From RYN-230 sp963770545 (GTDB taxonomy: Bacteria > Actinomycetota > Actinomycetes > Streptosporangiales > Streptosporangiaceae): DNA of 64,000 nucleotides. The stretch's first letter is position 1; the number at the start of each line of letters is the position of its first letter. The notes under the pieces are model-generated. The model was not told the origin of the DNA, ran no database searches, and worked only from the letters and a program-made list of their open reading frames with translations. The position numbers and the translations under genes are program-made. The stretch is from assembly GCA_963770545.1 (NCBI GenBank), contig CAVYQF010000006.1:186001-250000 (forward strand), written 5' to 3'. Positions 8,872 through 17,396 of this stretch are shown in pieces.

Positions 8872-9795
8872 ATGACCCTCCGGGGTGACGCCGCGGTCTA
8901 CGTCGAGGGCCCGTGGTCGCACCGCGCGGTGAGCGCGAACGGGACCCGGCTGCACGTCGCGGAGAGCGGCGACGGCCCGCTCGTCCTGCTGCTGCACGGG
9001 TTCCCGCAGTTCTGGTGGACCTGGCGTGAGCAACTGGCCACCCTGTCCGCCGCGGGGTACCGCGTCGTCGCCCCGGACCTGCGCGGCTACGGGGGCAGCG
9101 ACAAGCCGCCCCGGGGCTATGACCTGGTCACTGCGGCCTCGGACGCGGCCGGGCTGATCCGGGCTCTGGGTGAGGCCAACGCGGTGGTCGTCGGGCACGA
9201 CTGGGGCGGCCTGGTCGCCTGGACCATGGCCGCCTACTACCCCAAGGTGGTGCGCAGGCTGGCCGTCATCTCGATGGCGCACCCGCTGCGGATGGGGTCC
9301 TCGGTGCTCGCCCATCCGCTGGCCCAGGGCCGCCGCAGCGGGTACGCGTTCGGCTTCCAGGTTCCCGTGCTTCCCGAGCACAGCCTGGTCCGGGACCACG
9401 CCCAGCGGGTCGGGCAGATGCTGCGCTCCTGGTCCGGCCCGGGCTGGCCGGACCCGGAGACCGAGCGGCGCTACCGGACGGCGATGTGCATCCCCTCGGT
9501 GGCGCATTCCGCGCTGGAGTACCACCGCTGGTTCGTCCGTTCCCGGGTCCGCCCGGACGGCTTGCGCTATGCCCGGCGGATGCATGCGCCCATCCAGGCT
9601 CCCACCCTGCATATGCAGGGTGCGCTCGATACGTGCGTGCTGCCCGCCACGGCGCGCGGGTCCGGGCGGCATGTCGACGGCCCGTACCGCTGGCGCCTCC
9701 TCGACGGGGCCGGCCACTTCCCCCACGAGGAACAGCCAGACCGCTTCGACCGTGAGCTCCGCGGCTGGCTGGCGGACCCCGAACCGGAGCGATGA
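8872..9795 (+). CDS. ephE: Alpha/beta hydrolase, epoxide hydrolase family (EphE-like)
   Basis: A 307-residue alpha/beta hydrolase. Key features are the oxyanion HGFPQFWWTW, the nucleophile elbow VVGHDWGGLVAW with Asp instead of Ser (typical of epoxide hydrolases and dehalogenases), PDLRGYGGSDKP, and the catalytic His in GAGHFPHEEQP. ATG at 8872 is chosen because it begins just after the upstream stop; an in-frame start 45 bases earlier would overlap. The stop overlaps the start of the DUF309 gene by ATGA. With marP and nth facing it from downstream, the block matches the M. tuberculosis Rv3669-Rv3674c order. The physiological epoxide is unknown. Confidence 0.9.
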   Translation: MTLRGDAAVYVEGPWSHRAVSANGTRLHVAESGDGPLVLLLHGFPQFWWTWREQLATLSAAGYRVVAPDLRGYGGSDKPPRGYDLVTAASDAAGLIRALGEANAVVVGHDWGGLVAWTMAAYYPKVVRRLAVISMAHPLRMGSSVLAHPLAQGRRSGYAFGFQVPVLPEHSLVRDHAQRVGQMLRSWSGPGWPDPETERRYRTAMCIPSVAHSALEYHRWFVRSRVRPDGLRYARRMHAPIQAPTLHMQGALDTCVLPATARGSGRHVDGPYRWRLLDGAGHFPHEEQPDRFDRELRGWLADPEPER

Positions 9796-10334
9796 CGCCA
9801 GGCCCGGCCCAGAACCCGGGCGCAGGCCAGGAGGGCGCAGGCCCCGGCCCAGGCCCCACCCGGGACCGTGACCCGGCCGGGCGGCCGAAGAACTCCCGGC
9901 CCCGGGACGCACTGGGCCGCCCCCTGCCGCGCGGCGAGACGGGCGCGGAGCGGGTGCCGGAGGATCTGTCCCTGCCGCCGGCGGACGCGCTGAGGCTGGC
10001 CCAGCACCTGCTGGACTCCGGCCGCCCGTTCGGAGCCCACGAGGTGCTCGAAGCGTCCTGGAAGCAGGCCCCCGCGCCGGAGCGGGAACTGTGGCGCGGG
10101 CTGGCCCAGATCGCGGTGGGACTGACCCATGTGCAGCGGGGCAACGCGCGAGGGGCGGTGGCCCTGCTGCGCCGGGGGGCGGAACGGGTCAGCGGGTACA
10201 CCGGCGGCCCGCCGTACGGCATCGACGCTGCGGGAATCGTCCGGGCCGTCACGGGCCTGGCGACCCGCATCGAGGCAGCCGGGAACACCGCGGCGATCTC
10301 CTCCCCACCGTGGATCAGCCTGACCAGAAGCTAA
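9792..10334 (+). CDS. DUF309 domain protein
   Basis: A 180-residue soluble protein. The C-terminal 110 residues are a DUF309 helical domain with the metal-ligand-like signature AHEVLEASWK and the following LWRGLAQIAVGLTHVQRGN. The first 60 residues are Pro/Gly-rich and look disordered. It starts inside the epoxide hydrolase stop (ATGA), so translation is coupled. The function of the family is not established. Confidence 0.88.
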   Translation: MTPGPAQNPGAGQEGAGPGPGPTRDRDPAGRPKNSRPRDALGRPLPRGETGAERVPEDLSLPPADALRLAQHLLDSGRPFGAHEVLEASWKQAPAPERELWRGLAQIAVGLTHVQRGNARGAVALLRRGAERVSGYTGGPPYGIDAAGIVRAVTGLATRIEAAGNTAAISSPPWISLTRS

Positions 10335-10362
10335 GACCAGACGCCCAGATTACGGACCGGTG

Positions 10363-11553
10363 CTAGTCACACCCCAGGGTGGAGACGGCCCGCTCGGCGC
10401 TGGCCGCCGAGCGGGCATCGCTCTCGACCTCGGATGCGGTCAGCGCGTATCCCGTGTCCTTGACACCGACGGCCGCGGCGAAGACGACGCCGTCCACCCG
10501 GCCGTTCGGGGCGAGCAGCGGGCCGCCGGAGTTGCCTGGCTCGACGTTCGCCCGGATGGAGTAGATCTGCCGGGTTACTTCCTTGCGCTGGTAGATGTCC
10601 GGGGCCTGGGCCAGCTGGTCGTCGCCGACCCGGGCGGGGACCGCCGTGAACCCATGGTCGCGCGGGTAACCAGCCACGATCGCCTCGTCGCCCAGGTTGG
10701 CCGGCCCGGCGAAGTTCAGGGTGCGGGCGTTCAGGCGGGGCACGTAGAGGACCGCGAGATCACGCTCCGGATCGAACAGCACCACCGTGGCGCTGAGCGG
10801 GGGGCCGTGCCTGGTGGACACCGTCTGGTCCTGGGTGACCCCCGCCACCACGTGCGCGTTGGTCAGGATGTGGTGGGGGGAGATGACAAACCCCGAGCCC
10901 TCGATCTTGCGCTCGCAGGCGGGCGCGATCCCCATGACCTTGACGATGCTGTTCCGCGAGAGGCGCAGGCCCGCGGAGCCCAGCACGGCCGGGTTGGGCT
11001 GCGCGACGGTCAGCGCCGGCTCGGCCCCGAGCGCGCCGAACACCTGGACGTACGGGCCGCTGGCCAGCAGGCTGCGGAAGTCGGAGAACATCGTCCGCGC
11101 CGCCGATGGCATCACGCCGTCCACCGCGTGCAGCACCGCGGACTTCTGGACCTGGGTGGTCACCAGGGCGAACGGCGCGTTGACCACCGCGGAGCCGATC
11201 AGCCAGGCGATGAGCAGGACTGAGATGACGCTGATCGCGGCCCCCGCCACGGAGTCGATCAGGGTCGCCGGGCGCCAGTGCACCCGGGAGCGCACCGCGG
11301 CGCCGATCGCGGAGGCCAGCAGCTGGCCGATCATGGCCGCCACGAACACGGCGACGATGGCCACCAGGGCCTGCTGGGCGGATCCCTGCACCAGGGAGCG
11401 GGCGAGCTTCGGTGCGAAGGACGCCCCTATGGCCGCGCCGCCGAGGAACCCGGCGAAACTCAGAATCCCGACGATGAAGCCCTGGCGATAGCCGGCCACG
11501 GCGAATGCCGCGGCGAGCGCAATCAAGATCAGGTCAAGCAAGTCACCCGACAC
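10363..11553 (-). CDS. marP: MarP-like periplasmic serine protease with CvpA membrane domain
   Basis: A 396-residue protein, against 397 for M. tuberculosis MarP, which protects against acid by activating the hydrolase RipA. Four membrane helices (about residues 5-25, 28-48, 60-85 and 100-125) form the CvpA-like anchor. The protease domain follows with His234 (TNAHVVAG), Asp265 (DPERDLAV) and Ser342 (GNSGGP). Cys213 and Cys395 sit where MarP has its regulatory disulfide (Cys214-Cys395). I chose GTG at 11553 because the reading frame upstream overlaps the Nudix gene and carries no family similarity. The ribosome site is weak. It converges with the DUF309 gene and follows nudix on the same strand. 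Confidence 0.94.
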   Translation of the reverse strand: MSGDLLDLILIALAAAFAVAGYRQGFIVGILSFAGFLGGAAIGASFAPKLARSLVQGSAQQALVAIVAVFVAAMIGQLLASAIGAAVRSRVHWRPATLIDSVAGAAISVISVLLIAWLIGSAVVNAPFALVTTQVQKSAVLHAVDGVMPSAARTMFSDFRSLLASGPYVQVFGALGAEPALTVAQPNPAVLGSAGLRLSRNSIVKVMGIAPACERKIEGSGFVISPHHILTNAHVVAGVTQDQTVSTRHGPPLSATVVLFDPERDLAVLYVPRLNARTLNFAGPANLGDEAIVAGYPRDHGFTAVPARVGDDQLAQAPDIYQRKEVTRQIYSIRANVEPGNSGGPLLAPNGRVDGVVFAAAVGVKDTGYALTASEVESDARSAASAERAVSTLGCD

Positions 11554-11624
11554 CAGCCCACCGTATAGCGCATGGCGTGCTGATTGGTTCGCCGGTGCGG
11601 TATTGATCGCGCCCGGCGACGGGA

Positions 11625-12305
11625 TTAGGTCTCCGGGGTCAGTGCCTCCGGCGGCAGCTCCTCTACCTGGCCGTGGTCCCACGGCTGCTCCCATCCGCCC
11701 AGGGTGAGCAGCCGGTCGACCAGGGCCGCCGTGAACCCCCAGACGAGCATGCCCCGCACCCGGAAAGCAGGCCCGCTGACGCCGGAAGGATGCCGGATTG
11801 TCAGCCGCCGCCGGGGATCGGCGAGCTCGGAGAGAGGGACCCGGGCCACCGCGGTGATCTCGGGCGGATCGGCGGGCGCCACCGGGACCGGCCGCCGCCA
11901 CCAGGCGAGCACGGGCGTGACTGCGAAGCCGCTCCGGGCGATGAACAGGTCCGGAAGGACCGCGAGCACCTCGACCCCGGAGGCCTCGACCCCGGCTTCC
12001 TCGGCCGCCTCCCGGAGCGCGGCCGGGACGGGTCCCGCATCGGACCCGTCGATCGCGCCGCCCGGGAACGCGGGCTGGCCGGAGTGGCGCCGCAGCCCCG
12101 GACCGCGCTGCACGAGCAGCAGGTCGGGGCCGTCTGCGCCCATGCCGAAGAGCACCAGCACCGCGGACGGGCGGCCGCCGCCAGGCGGGGGGCGCAGCAG
12201 GGGCGGGATCGCGGCCTCCCGGGCCGTCGCCGCCAGGTCGCGCAGCCAGCGCGGCGGCCCGTCCAGGGCCCCGTCGGGTCCTTCCAGCGGGTCCACGGCA
12301 CTCAC
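11625..12305 (-). CDS. Nudix hydrolase, CoA-pyrophosphatase (NudL/UPF0035) type
   Basis: A 226-residue Nudix protein. LRRHSGQPAFPGG followed by ALREAAEEAGV is the extended signature of CoA pyrophosphatases, which cleave CoA and its thioesters to 3',5'-ADP and phosphopantetheine. The start is GTG at 12305, sharing GTGA with the nth stop, so it is translationally coupled to nth; the longer open frame upstream is antisense-like sequence inside nth. MarP follows about 70 bases downstream. The same nth-nudix-marP order is known in mycobacteria. The substrate is inferred from the signature only. Confidence 0.9.
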   Translation of the reverse strand: MSAVDPLEGPDGALDGPPRWLRDLAATAREAAIPPLLRPPPGGGRPSAVLVLFGMGADGPDLLLVQRGPGLRRHSGQPAFPGGAIDGSDAGPVPAALREAAEEAGVEASGVEVLAVLPDLFIARSGFAVTPVLAWWRRPVPVAPADPPEITAVARVPLSELADPRRRLTIRHPSGVSGPAFRVRGMLVWGFTAALVDRLLTLGGWEQPWDHGQVEELPPEALTPET

Positions 12306-13006
12306 GAGAACGGGCCCGTCTTCACCAGCGCGCGGGCCGTCTTCTCGTCTGTCGGGCCTTCTCCGTAGGACGGGCACAGCCGGGCGATGCCACAGGCGCC
12401 GCAGGCGGGCCTGCGGGCGTGGCAGACGCGCCTGCCGTGCCAGATCAGCCGGTGGGACAGGATCGTCCACTCCGACCGCGGGATGAGCGCCCCCACCTCC
12501 TGCTCGATCTTGACCGGGTCGGTCTGCTTCGTCCACCCGAAGCGCCGGGCCAGCCGGGAGAAGTGCGTGTCCACGGTGATACCCGGCACCCCGAATGCGT
12601 TGCCGAGGACGACGTTGGCCGTTTTCCGGCCTACCCCAGGCAAGGTGACCAGGTCCGCCAGCTTCCCCGGAACCTCCCCGGCGTAGCGGTCACACAAGGC
12701 CTGACCCAGGCCGATGAGGCTGTTGGTCTTGGCCCGGAAGAATCCGGTGGACTGGATGATCTTCTCCATCTCGGCCCGGTCGGCCGCCGCATAGTCGGCG
12801 GCGCTCCGGTATCGCGCGAACAGCACCGGCGTTACCAGGTTGACCCGCTTGTCGGTGGTCTGTGCGGACAAGATCGTGGCGACCAGCAATTCCAGCGGCG
12901 AGGTGAAGTTGAGCTCCGTGTGAGCATCGGGATAGAGCAGCGCGAGTTCGCGGTTGATGCGCCGGGCCCGGCGGACGAGCGCGGTCCGGGAGGGATCTGG
13001 GGTCAT
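12302..13006 (-). CDS. nth: Endonuclease III (DNA glycosylase/AP lyase)
   Basis: A 234-residue base-excision repair enzyme that removes oxidised pyrimidines. The helix-hairpin-helix LPGVGRKTANVVLG contains the catalytic Lys, VDTHFSRLARR the catalytic Asp, and the C-terminus has a [4Fe-4S] site CHARRPACGACGIARLC (C-x6-C-x2-C-x5-C). ATG at 13006 has no recognisable ribosome site, since the bases before it appear to be the 3' end of a group II intron on the same strand. Whether nth is read from an intron promoter, after splicing, or from an internal start is open. The Nudix gene is coupled downstream. Confidence 0.95.
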   Translation of the reverse strand: MTPDPSRTALVRRARRINRELALLYPDAHTELNFTSPLELLVATILSAQTTDKRVNLVTPVLFARYRSAADYAAADRAEMEKIIQSTGFFRAKTNSLIGLGQALCDRYAGEVPGKLADLVTLPGVGRKTANVVLGNAFGVPGITVDTHFSRLARRFGWTKQTDPVKIEQEVGALIPRSEWTILSHRLIWHGRRVCHARRPACGACGIARLCPSYGEGPTDEKTARALVKTGPFS

Positions 13007-13061
13007 TGGTAGTCAGGGGCGCCGGTGCCGCTGTGCGGTCCGGTTTCCCCATCCCCCTTTC

Positions 13062-13094
13062 AATCCGTACGTGCGGTTTTCCCGCATACGGCTT
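13062..13094 (-). ncRNA. Group II intron domain V
   Basis: The catalytic hairpin reads AGCCGTATGCGGG, loop AAAA, CCGCACGTACGG: the AGC triad, the two-base bulge and the GNRA-like loop of domain V are recognisable. The lower stem has one G-A mismatch where most bacterial introns have G-U. Confidence 0.85.
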
Positions 13095-13761
13095 ACCGAT
13101 GATCTTCTGTGCATGGTTACGCTGCCTTCGGATAGCGGACGGTGCCGGAGAGCTTGTGCAGGCCGAGCCCGTGCATCCACTCCTCTGTCCACTGGGCCGT
13201 CTGCCCGGCGCGCAGGTTCCTGCCGCGTTTCTTGATCAGAAGACGCTTCAGGCGCCACGCGACGTAGCGGTCAGCCTGGCGGAACTTGACGGCGGCGTTC
13301 CCGGTGCGGAAGTAGTTACCCCAGCCGCGCAGCAGGGGATTCAGGTCCGCGATCACGTCACGGATGTCTTTCACTCCTGTGCGGTTGCGGCCGGTCTGGT
13401 CCCGGACTTTGCTCCTGAGCCGTTTCATCGCCTGCTGTGAGGGCCAGCGGTGCAGGTAGTAGCGGACAACCCGCTTCTGTTCCCACAGCCGGCCCGACAT
13501 GCGGGCATGAAAGTGACAGCCCAGGAAGTCCAGTCCTTCCCGGCCTTCCCTCAGGTCAACTACTTTCGTCTTGCCCGGGTGCAGCTCCAGCCCCAGCGAC
13601 GCGAGGATCTCCCGCACCGCGTCCAGGGCCGCCTGGGCCTGCGCCGCACTGCGGCACAGCACCACGCCGTCATCGGCATAGCGCACCAGTTCCCCCAGCC
13701 CGCGCGGGGTGAACTCGCTGTCCAGGACGTGCAGGTAAATGTTGGCCAGCAGCGGGGAAAT

Positions 13762-13780
13762 GGCTCCCCCAACGCAAGTG
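13762..13780. repeat. Left terminal inverted repeat of the recombinase element
   Basis: GGCTCCCCCAACGCAAGTG, pairing with 15997-16015 with one mismatch. The outer GGCTCC may be target or element sequence; the inner 12 bases (CCAACGCAAGTG) are identical at both ends. Confidence 0.75.
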
Positions 13781-13851
13781 GCAACTTCTGCTTCGAGGTG
13801 ACGCTGGGTTACCGGCGTTGCGAGCGGCCGCGGCGTGTTGCAGCGGATATG

Positions 13852-13861
13852 TGACATGTCA
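13852..13861. promoter_or_regulatory. Palindromic operator candidate before the element's first gene
   Basis: TGACATGTCA is a perfect 10-bp palindrome 17 bases before the ATG of the HTH/RHH gene, with a second TGACAT overlapping that start. The first gene product may bind here (inference). Confidence 0.35.
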
Positions 13862-13878
13862 GGTAGTACGTTGGTGAC

Positions 13879-14223
13879 ATGCCTCGTGGTGGCCGGGTGG
13901 GTGGCGTGGAGTACGCCGAGCGTGTCAACGCGGCCGCTGGGCTGGTCGCGGCGGGGATTCCGGTGGCTGAGGCGGCCCGGGTGCTGGCCGGGCGGTTCGG
14001 CTGCTCGGAGCGCCAGGCCCGCCGCTACGCGGAGGTCGCGGCCCGGTCGGGAGCCGTGGTGGTTCCCGAGCCGGCGACGGTGTTCACGGTCAAGGTGCCG
14101 GCTGGTCTTGCGCAGCGGGTGCGGGAGCATGCCCGGGCGTCGGGGCGGTCGATCTCCGCCGTGGTGGCCCAGGCGCTGGAGGAGTTTCTCGCGCGGGGCC
14201 ACAGACACCATCCCCGCAGGTGA
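13879..14223 (+). CDS. Small DNA-binding protein of the recombinase element (HTH plus RHH-like)
   Basis: A 114-residue protein. The first half reads like a helix-turn-helix (AERVNAAAGLVAAGIPVAEA then CSERQARRYAEVAA). The second half (TVFTVKVPAGLAQRVREHAR, GRSISAVVAQALEEFL) is a typical ribbon-helix-helix pattern. It is the first gene of the element and its stop overlaps the next start (GTGA). A role as repressor or directionality factor for the recombinase is inferred from position. Confidence 0.7.
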   Translation: MPRGGRVGGVEYAERVNAAAGLVAAGIPVAEAARVLAGRFGCSERQARRYAEVAARSGAVVVPEPATVFTVKVPAGLAQRVREHARASGRSISAVVAQALEEFLARGHRHHPRR

Positions 14224-14468
14224 ACGAGCCGGTGGTCGAGGCCGTGTTCGTCTTCGACCGCCTTGGGGCCGCGGAATTGTCGGCGGCCTACAAGATCCTG
14301 ATCCCCGAAGGGCCCTCCCGCAGCATGCGGGGCGGTCAGGAAGGACGGTGCCGCGGTGACCAGCGCGGCGATCTACGCCCGGGTGTCGAGCGCCCGGCAG
14401 AAGGAGCAGGAGACGATCGTCTCCCAGACCGAGGCGCTGCGTGCCCACGCCGGGCAGCTGGGGCTTGA
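14220..14468 (+). CDS. Small unknown protein between the regulator and the recombinase
   Basis: GTG at 14220 overlaps the upstream stop. The first 30 residues (EAVFVFDRLGAAELSAAYKI) look like real protein with amphipathic spacing. The remainder overlaps the recombinase start by more than 100 bases and is less convincing, so the true end or frame may differ. I do not recognise a family. Similar short genes precede recombinases in other actinobacterial elements, as I recall. Confidence 0.4.
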   Translation: MNEPVVEAVFVFDRLGAAELSAAYKILIPEGPSRSMRGGQEGRCRGDQRGDLRPGVERPAEGAGDDRLPDRGAACPRRAAGA

Positions 14469-16257
14469 CGTCCCGGAGGAGTGGGTGTTCGAGGATGACG
14501 GTCACTCGGGCGCGTCGCTGGTACGGCCCGCCCTGGAGGCGCTGCGGGACCTGGTGGCCCAGGTGCCGGTGGACGTCGTGCTGTGCTACTCCCCGGACCG
14601 GCTGGCCCGCAAGTACGCCTACCAGGCGCTGCTGATGGAGGAGCTCGCCAGGGCGGGCACATCGGTGGTGTTCGTCAAGGCTCCCTCCGGGGACACGCCC
14701 GAGGACGCTCTGCTGGTCCAGTTCCAGGGCATGATCGCCGAGTATGAGCGGGCGCAGATCATGGAGCGGACCCGCCGCGGCAAGAACCAGCGCGCCCGCT
14801 CCGGCAGCGTGAACGTGCTGTCGGGGGCCCCGTTCGGATACCGGTACGTGCGCAAGGGTGATCACGCCGCCGCCCGGTATGAGATCGTGCCCCACGAGGC
14901 CGCCATTGTCGCCGGGCTGTTCCGCCGCTACGCCGACGAGGGCATCGCCATCGCTGAGCTGGCCCGGTGGCTGGGCAGCACAGGCGTCGCCACCCGCACC
15001 GGCAAGGCCCGCTGGGACCGCAGCACCATCTGGGGCATGCTCCGCAACCCCGCCTACGCCGGCCGGGCCTGCTTCGGCAAGACCGGCCGCGTCAGCGAGC
15101 AGGCCGGCCGCAACCGGGTCGCCCGGCTGGCCGGACGCGCGACCGGCACCGCCTACACCACCGTGGACCGCCCCCGCAGCGACTGGCTCGAGATCGACGT
15201 CCCGGCCCTGGTCGACGAGGCCACCTTCGAACGGGTGGCGCGCCGCCTGGCCGACAACAAGAAGTTCGCCTCCCGCAGCAGCAAGACCCCGTCCCTGCTC
15301 CAGGGCCTGGCCGCCTGCGCGGGCTGCGGCTACGCCTGCTACCGCGGCCACACCACGACCACCTCTGGCAACAAGATCTTCTACTACCGGTGCATCGGCA
15401 GCGACAACTACCGGTTCGAGCACGGCAAGGTATGCGACAGCAAGCCCGTCCGCGCCGACTATCTCGACCAGGTCGTGTGGGATCACGTCACCGGCCTGCT
15501 CACCGACCCGTCCCTGATCCGCACCGAGATCGACAAGCGCCTCACCCAGATCCGCACCGCCGACCCGGCCACCGCCCAGCGCAAGCGCCTGGACGACGCC
15601 CTCGCCAAGACCACCAGCGCGATCACCCGGCTGATCGGCGCATACCAGGAAGACCTCCTCTCCCTCGACGAACTCCGTGCCCGGATGCCCGAACTGCGCA
15701 CACGCCAGACCAGCCTGCGCCACCAGGCCCAGGCCCTCGACGCCCAGCTCACCGACCGCGAGGCCTACCTCAAGCTCGCCGAGAACCTCGACGACTTCCT
15801 GGCCACGCTCCGCAAATCCGCGACCACCGCAACCGCCGGGGACCGTCAGCGCGTCATGCGCCTGCTCGTCAGGGAAGTCCTCGTCAGTCCCGGCAAGATC
15901 GTGATCCGCCACTCCATCCCCACCCGGGCAGACGCATCCGCACCCGTCCCCGCCAGCACGGACAGTGACGCCGACGCGGAGCCTGCCCCAGGTTCGCACT
16001 TGCGTTGGAGGAGCCAGCACCCCGCCCTGAGGCGTCCCGGCGACCGGCCGCTGAAACTCCCCGCCGTCCATCACCCCTGCCTGCAGCCACAAGCGGACCA
16101 GCTTCAGCACCCGCCGGTCCGACACCCGCTTCCCCACCTCAGCCAGCAACCGATCGTGATCGATCTCGCCGAAGAAGTTGCGGATATCGAACTCCGCGAC
16201 GAACTGGCAACCCGCGATGAACCCGGTGCGCAACCGTTCCATCGCCTGCGTGGCTGA
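14356..16257 (+). CDS. Large serine recombinase; frame runs past the element end
   Basis: Resolvase-type recombinase. IYARVSSARQKEQETIVSQ contains the catalytic Ser, followed by the RLARK/E-helix region (CYSPDRLARKYAYQALLMEE). A recombinase domain comes next (APFGYRYVRKG, WDRSTIWGMLRNPAYAGRA), then a zinc-ribbon stretch with CAGCGYACYRG...C and a coiled coil about residues 410-470. The start is GTG at 14356. The element's own sequence ends near 16012, about codon 552. The last 80 or so codons are read from the antisense strand of the host reverse transcriptase, so the C-terminus is site-dependent. It should catalyse insertion and excision of the element. Confidence 0.88.
   Translation: MTSAAIYARVSSARQKEQETIVSQTEALRAHAGQLGLDVPEEWVFEDDGHSGASLVRPALEALRDLVAQVPVDVVLCYSPDRLARKYAYQALLMEELARAGTSVVFVKAPSGDTPEDALLVQFQGMIAEYERAQIMERTRRGKNQRARSGSVNVLSGAPFGYRYVRKGDHAAARYEIVPHEAAIVAGLFRRYADEGIAIAELARWLGSTGVATRTGKARWDRSTIWGMLRNPAYAGRACFGKTGRVSEQAGRNRVARLAGRATGTAYTTVDRPRSDWLEIDVPALVDEATFERVARRLADNKKFASRSSKTPSLLQGLAACAGCGYACYRGHTTTTSGNKIFYYRCIGSDNYRFEHGKVCDSKPVRADYLDQVVWDHVTGLLTDPSLIRTEIDKRLTQIRTADPATAQRKRLDDALAKTTSAITRLIGAYQEDLLSLDELRARMPELRTRQTSLRHQAQALDAQLTDREAYLKLAENLDDFLATLRKSATTATAGDRQRVMRLLVREVLVSPGKIVIRHSIPTRADASAPVPASTDSDADAEPAPGSHLRWRSQHPALRRPGDRPLKLPAVHHPCLQPQADQLQHPPVRHPLPHLSQQPIVIDLAEEVADIELRDELATRDEPGAQPFHRLRG
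15997..16015. repeat. Right terminal inverted repeat of the recombinase element
   Basis: CACTTGCGTTGGAGGAGCC, the inverted partner of 13762-13780 with one mismatch. Confidence 0.75.
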
Positions 16258-17396
16258 CCGTTTCGGCCGGAACCCATACGAGCACGGCAGGAAACCCGCC
16301 TCGAAGATAGGTTCCAGCACGATCCTGGCCGCCTGCTGGGCCACCCTGTCGCGCACGGAAGGAATGCCAAGCGGCCGCATCCCGCCTTGCGGTTTCGGGA
16401 TATCCACGCGCCTGGCAGGCGCGGGACGATACGTGCCTTCGCGGAGATCACGCTGAAGCTCACCGAGCATCCGGCTCACCCCATACTCGTTCTCCACAGC
16501 CGCCACGGTGATGCGGTCCACCCCGGCGGCACCCCTGTTCGCCCGGACCCGTTCCCACGCCTCCCACAGGACGTCACCCCTGTGAACACGGTCATAAAGG
16601 GCATGGAAACGCCGTTCCGGAGACTGCTTGGCCGCAGCCCATAGCCGGCGCTGAAGTCGTCGCACTTTCACAGCAGGCAACTGCCCGCCTGCCACTACGG
16701 CAGGCGATCGCCTGCCGGGGTGATTGGACCGGGCGGTCCCGGCCATGCCCTCGCGCTTACCCTCATTACCAGCGTGATCAAAGTGAGGGCCCTTCCCTCC
16801 CGGCGCGTTCTGTTGCACGCCGATCAGCGGTACTACGACCCCCTCGGACTCCCGCTGCCCTCCGCCAGATTTCACCATCGGCTGATACCGGCGGTCTTTG
16901 CCCGACGCAAGCCAGGCAGACGGGTCTCTCCTGTTCCGGCCCAGACCATGCACACGTGCCGCCCCCCATACCCCGGAAGGACCCGCCAGGCCATAACCAG
17001 AACAAGACCTGACGGACGTGGCCTTCGCCGTGACATGAGCGGCTCGGCTCCTCCGTTGTTGTTGTGACGAGGCTGCAAGGTTCGCTTCACGCTACGGCCC
17101 GCGTGCTTGCTCCCTCCAAAGAGGCTTTTGACACCCCGCTCAGCCCGCCGCCTCTCAGCAACGAACCGGGGCCTGCTACCGGGCACTCCGGTGTCTACCC
17201 GGACGGGACTTCCACCCGCAGGCCTGGACCAGCTTCCAGGACGCAACACGGATCCAGCCTATTGAGCGGCCGCGCCCGGTGGCGCACGGCACGGCGACCA
17301 GAGTGGCTAATCAGCGCGCTGACCAGGTGGCCGCTAGGCTGCGACCGCGCATGACTAACAGTTCCGTTATTCTTACGGAGAGCTTCCGGGGGGGCC

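Larger units (their letters stand above)
13762..16015 (+). mobile_element. Serine-recombinase insertion element inside the intron
   Basis: About 2.25 kb, bounded by a 19-bp imperfect inverted repeat (13762-13780 and 15997-16015). It carries two small genes and a large serine recombinase, all rightward, opposite to the host intron. Serine recombinases act on imperfectly palindromic sites, so inverted ends would be the two arms of attP left after integration. Two reconstructions of the empty site are possible: joining GTPQGG directly to AISPLLANI (a standard reverse transcriptase), or a palindromic GGCTCC-GGAGCC target that leaves extra codons. Confidence 0.75.
13117..16746 (-). pseudogene. ltrA: Group II intron reverse transcriptase/maturase, split by an insertion
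   Basis: The intron-encoded LtrA-type protein. The N-terminal part (16746 to about 16012) starts MAGTARSNHPG and includes RT motifs such as MRPLGIPSVRDRVAQQA, EFDIRNFFGEIDH and GTPQGG. The C-terminal part (about 13770 to 13117) starts GGAISPLLANIYLH and includes the catalytic YADD in VRYADDGVVLC and the maturase/thumb region LRGWGNYFR. The two halves are separated exactly in the PQGG/SPLLANI motif by an oppositely oriented recombinase element. Translation stays open across the insert in this frame, but the inserted part is antisense to the recombinase, so a working enzyme is unlikely. If the insert excises, the gene could be restored. Confidence 0.85.
13010..17287 (-). mobile_element. Group II intron, interrupted by a serine-recombinase element
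   Basis: A mobile self-splicing intron running leftward. The 5' end is placed at 17287, where GTGCGCC begins the standard intron opening. The 3' end lies within about 15 bases of the nth ATG; domain VI is visible as AGGGG...CCCCT enclosing the hairpin CCGG-A-CCGC-ACA-GCGG-CA-CCGG (about 13017-13055). Without the 2.25-kb insertion it would be about 2.0 kb, a normal size. The 5' region (16750-17287) holds the structured RNA before the reverse transcriptase gene and no other gene. The 3' boundary is an estimate. Confidence 0.8.

Noticed and set aside
13117..16953. Single 1278-codon leftward open frame
   Set aside because: The middle 740 codons are antisense to the serine recombinase. Only the two ends encode reverse transcriptase, so it is not one protein.
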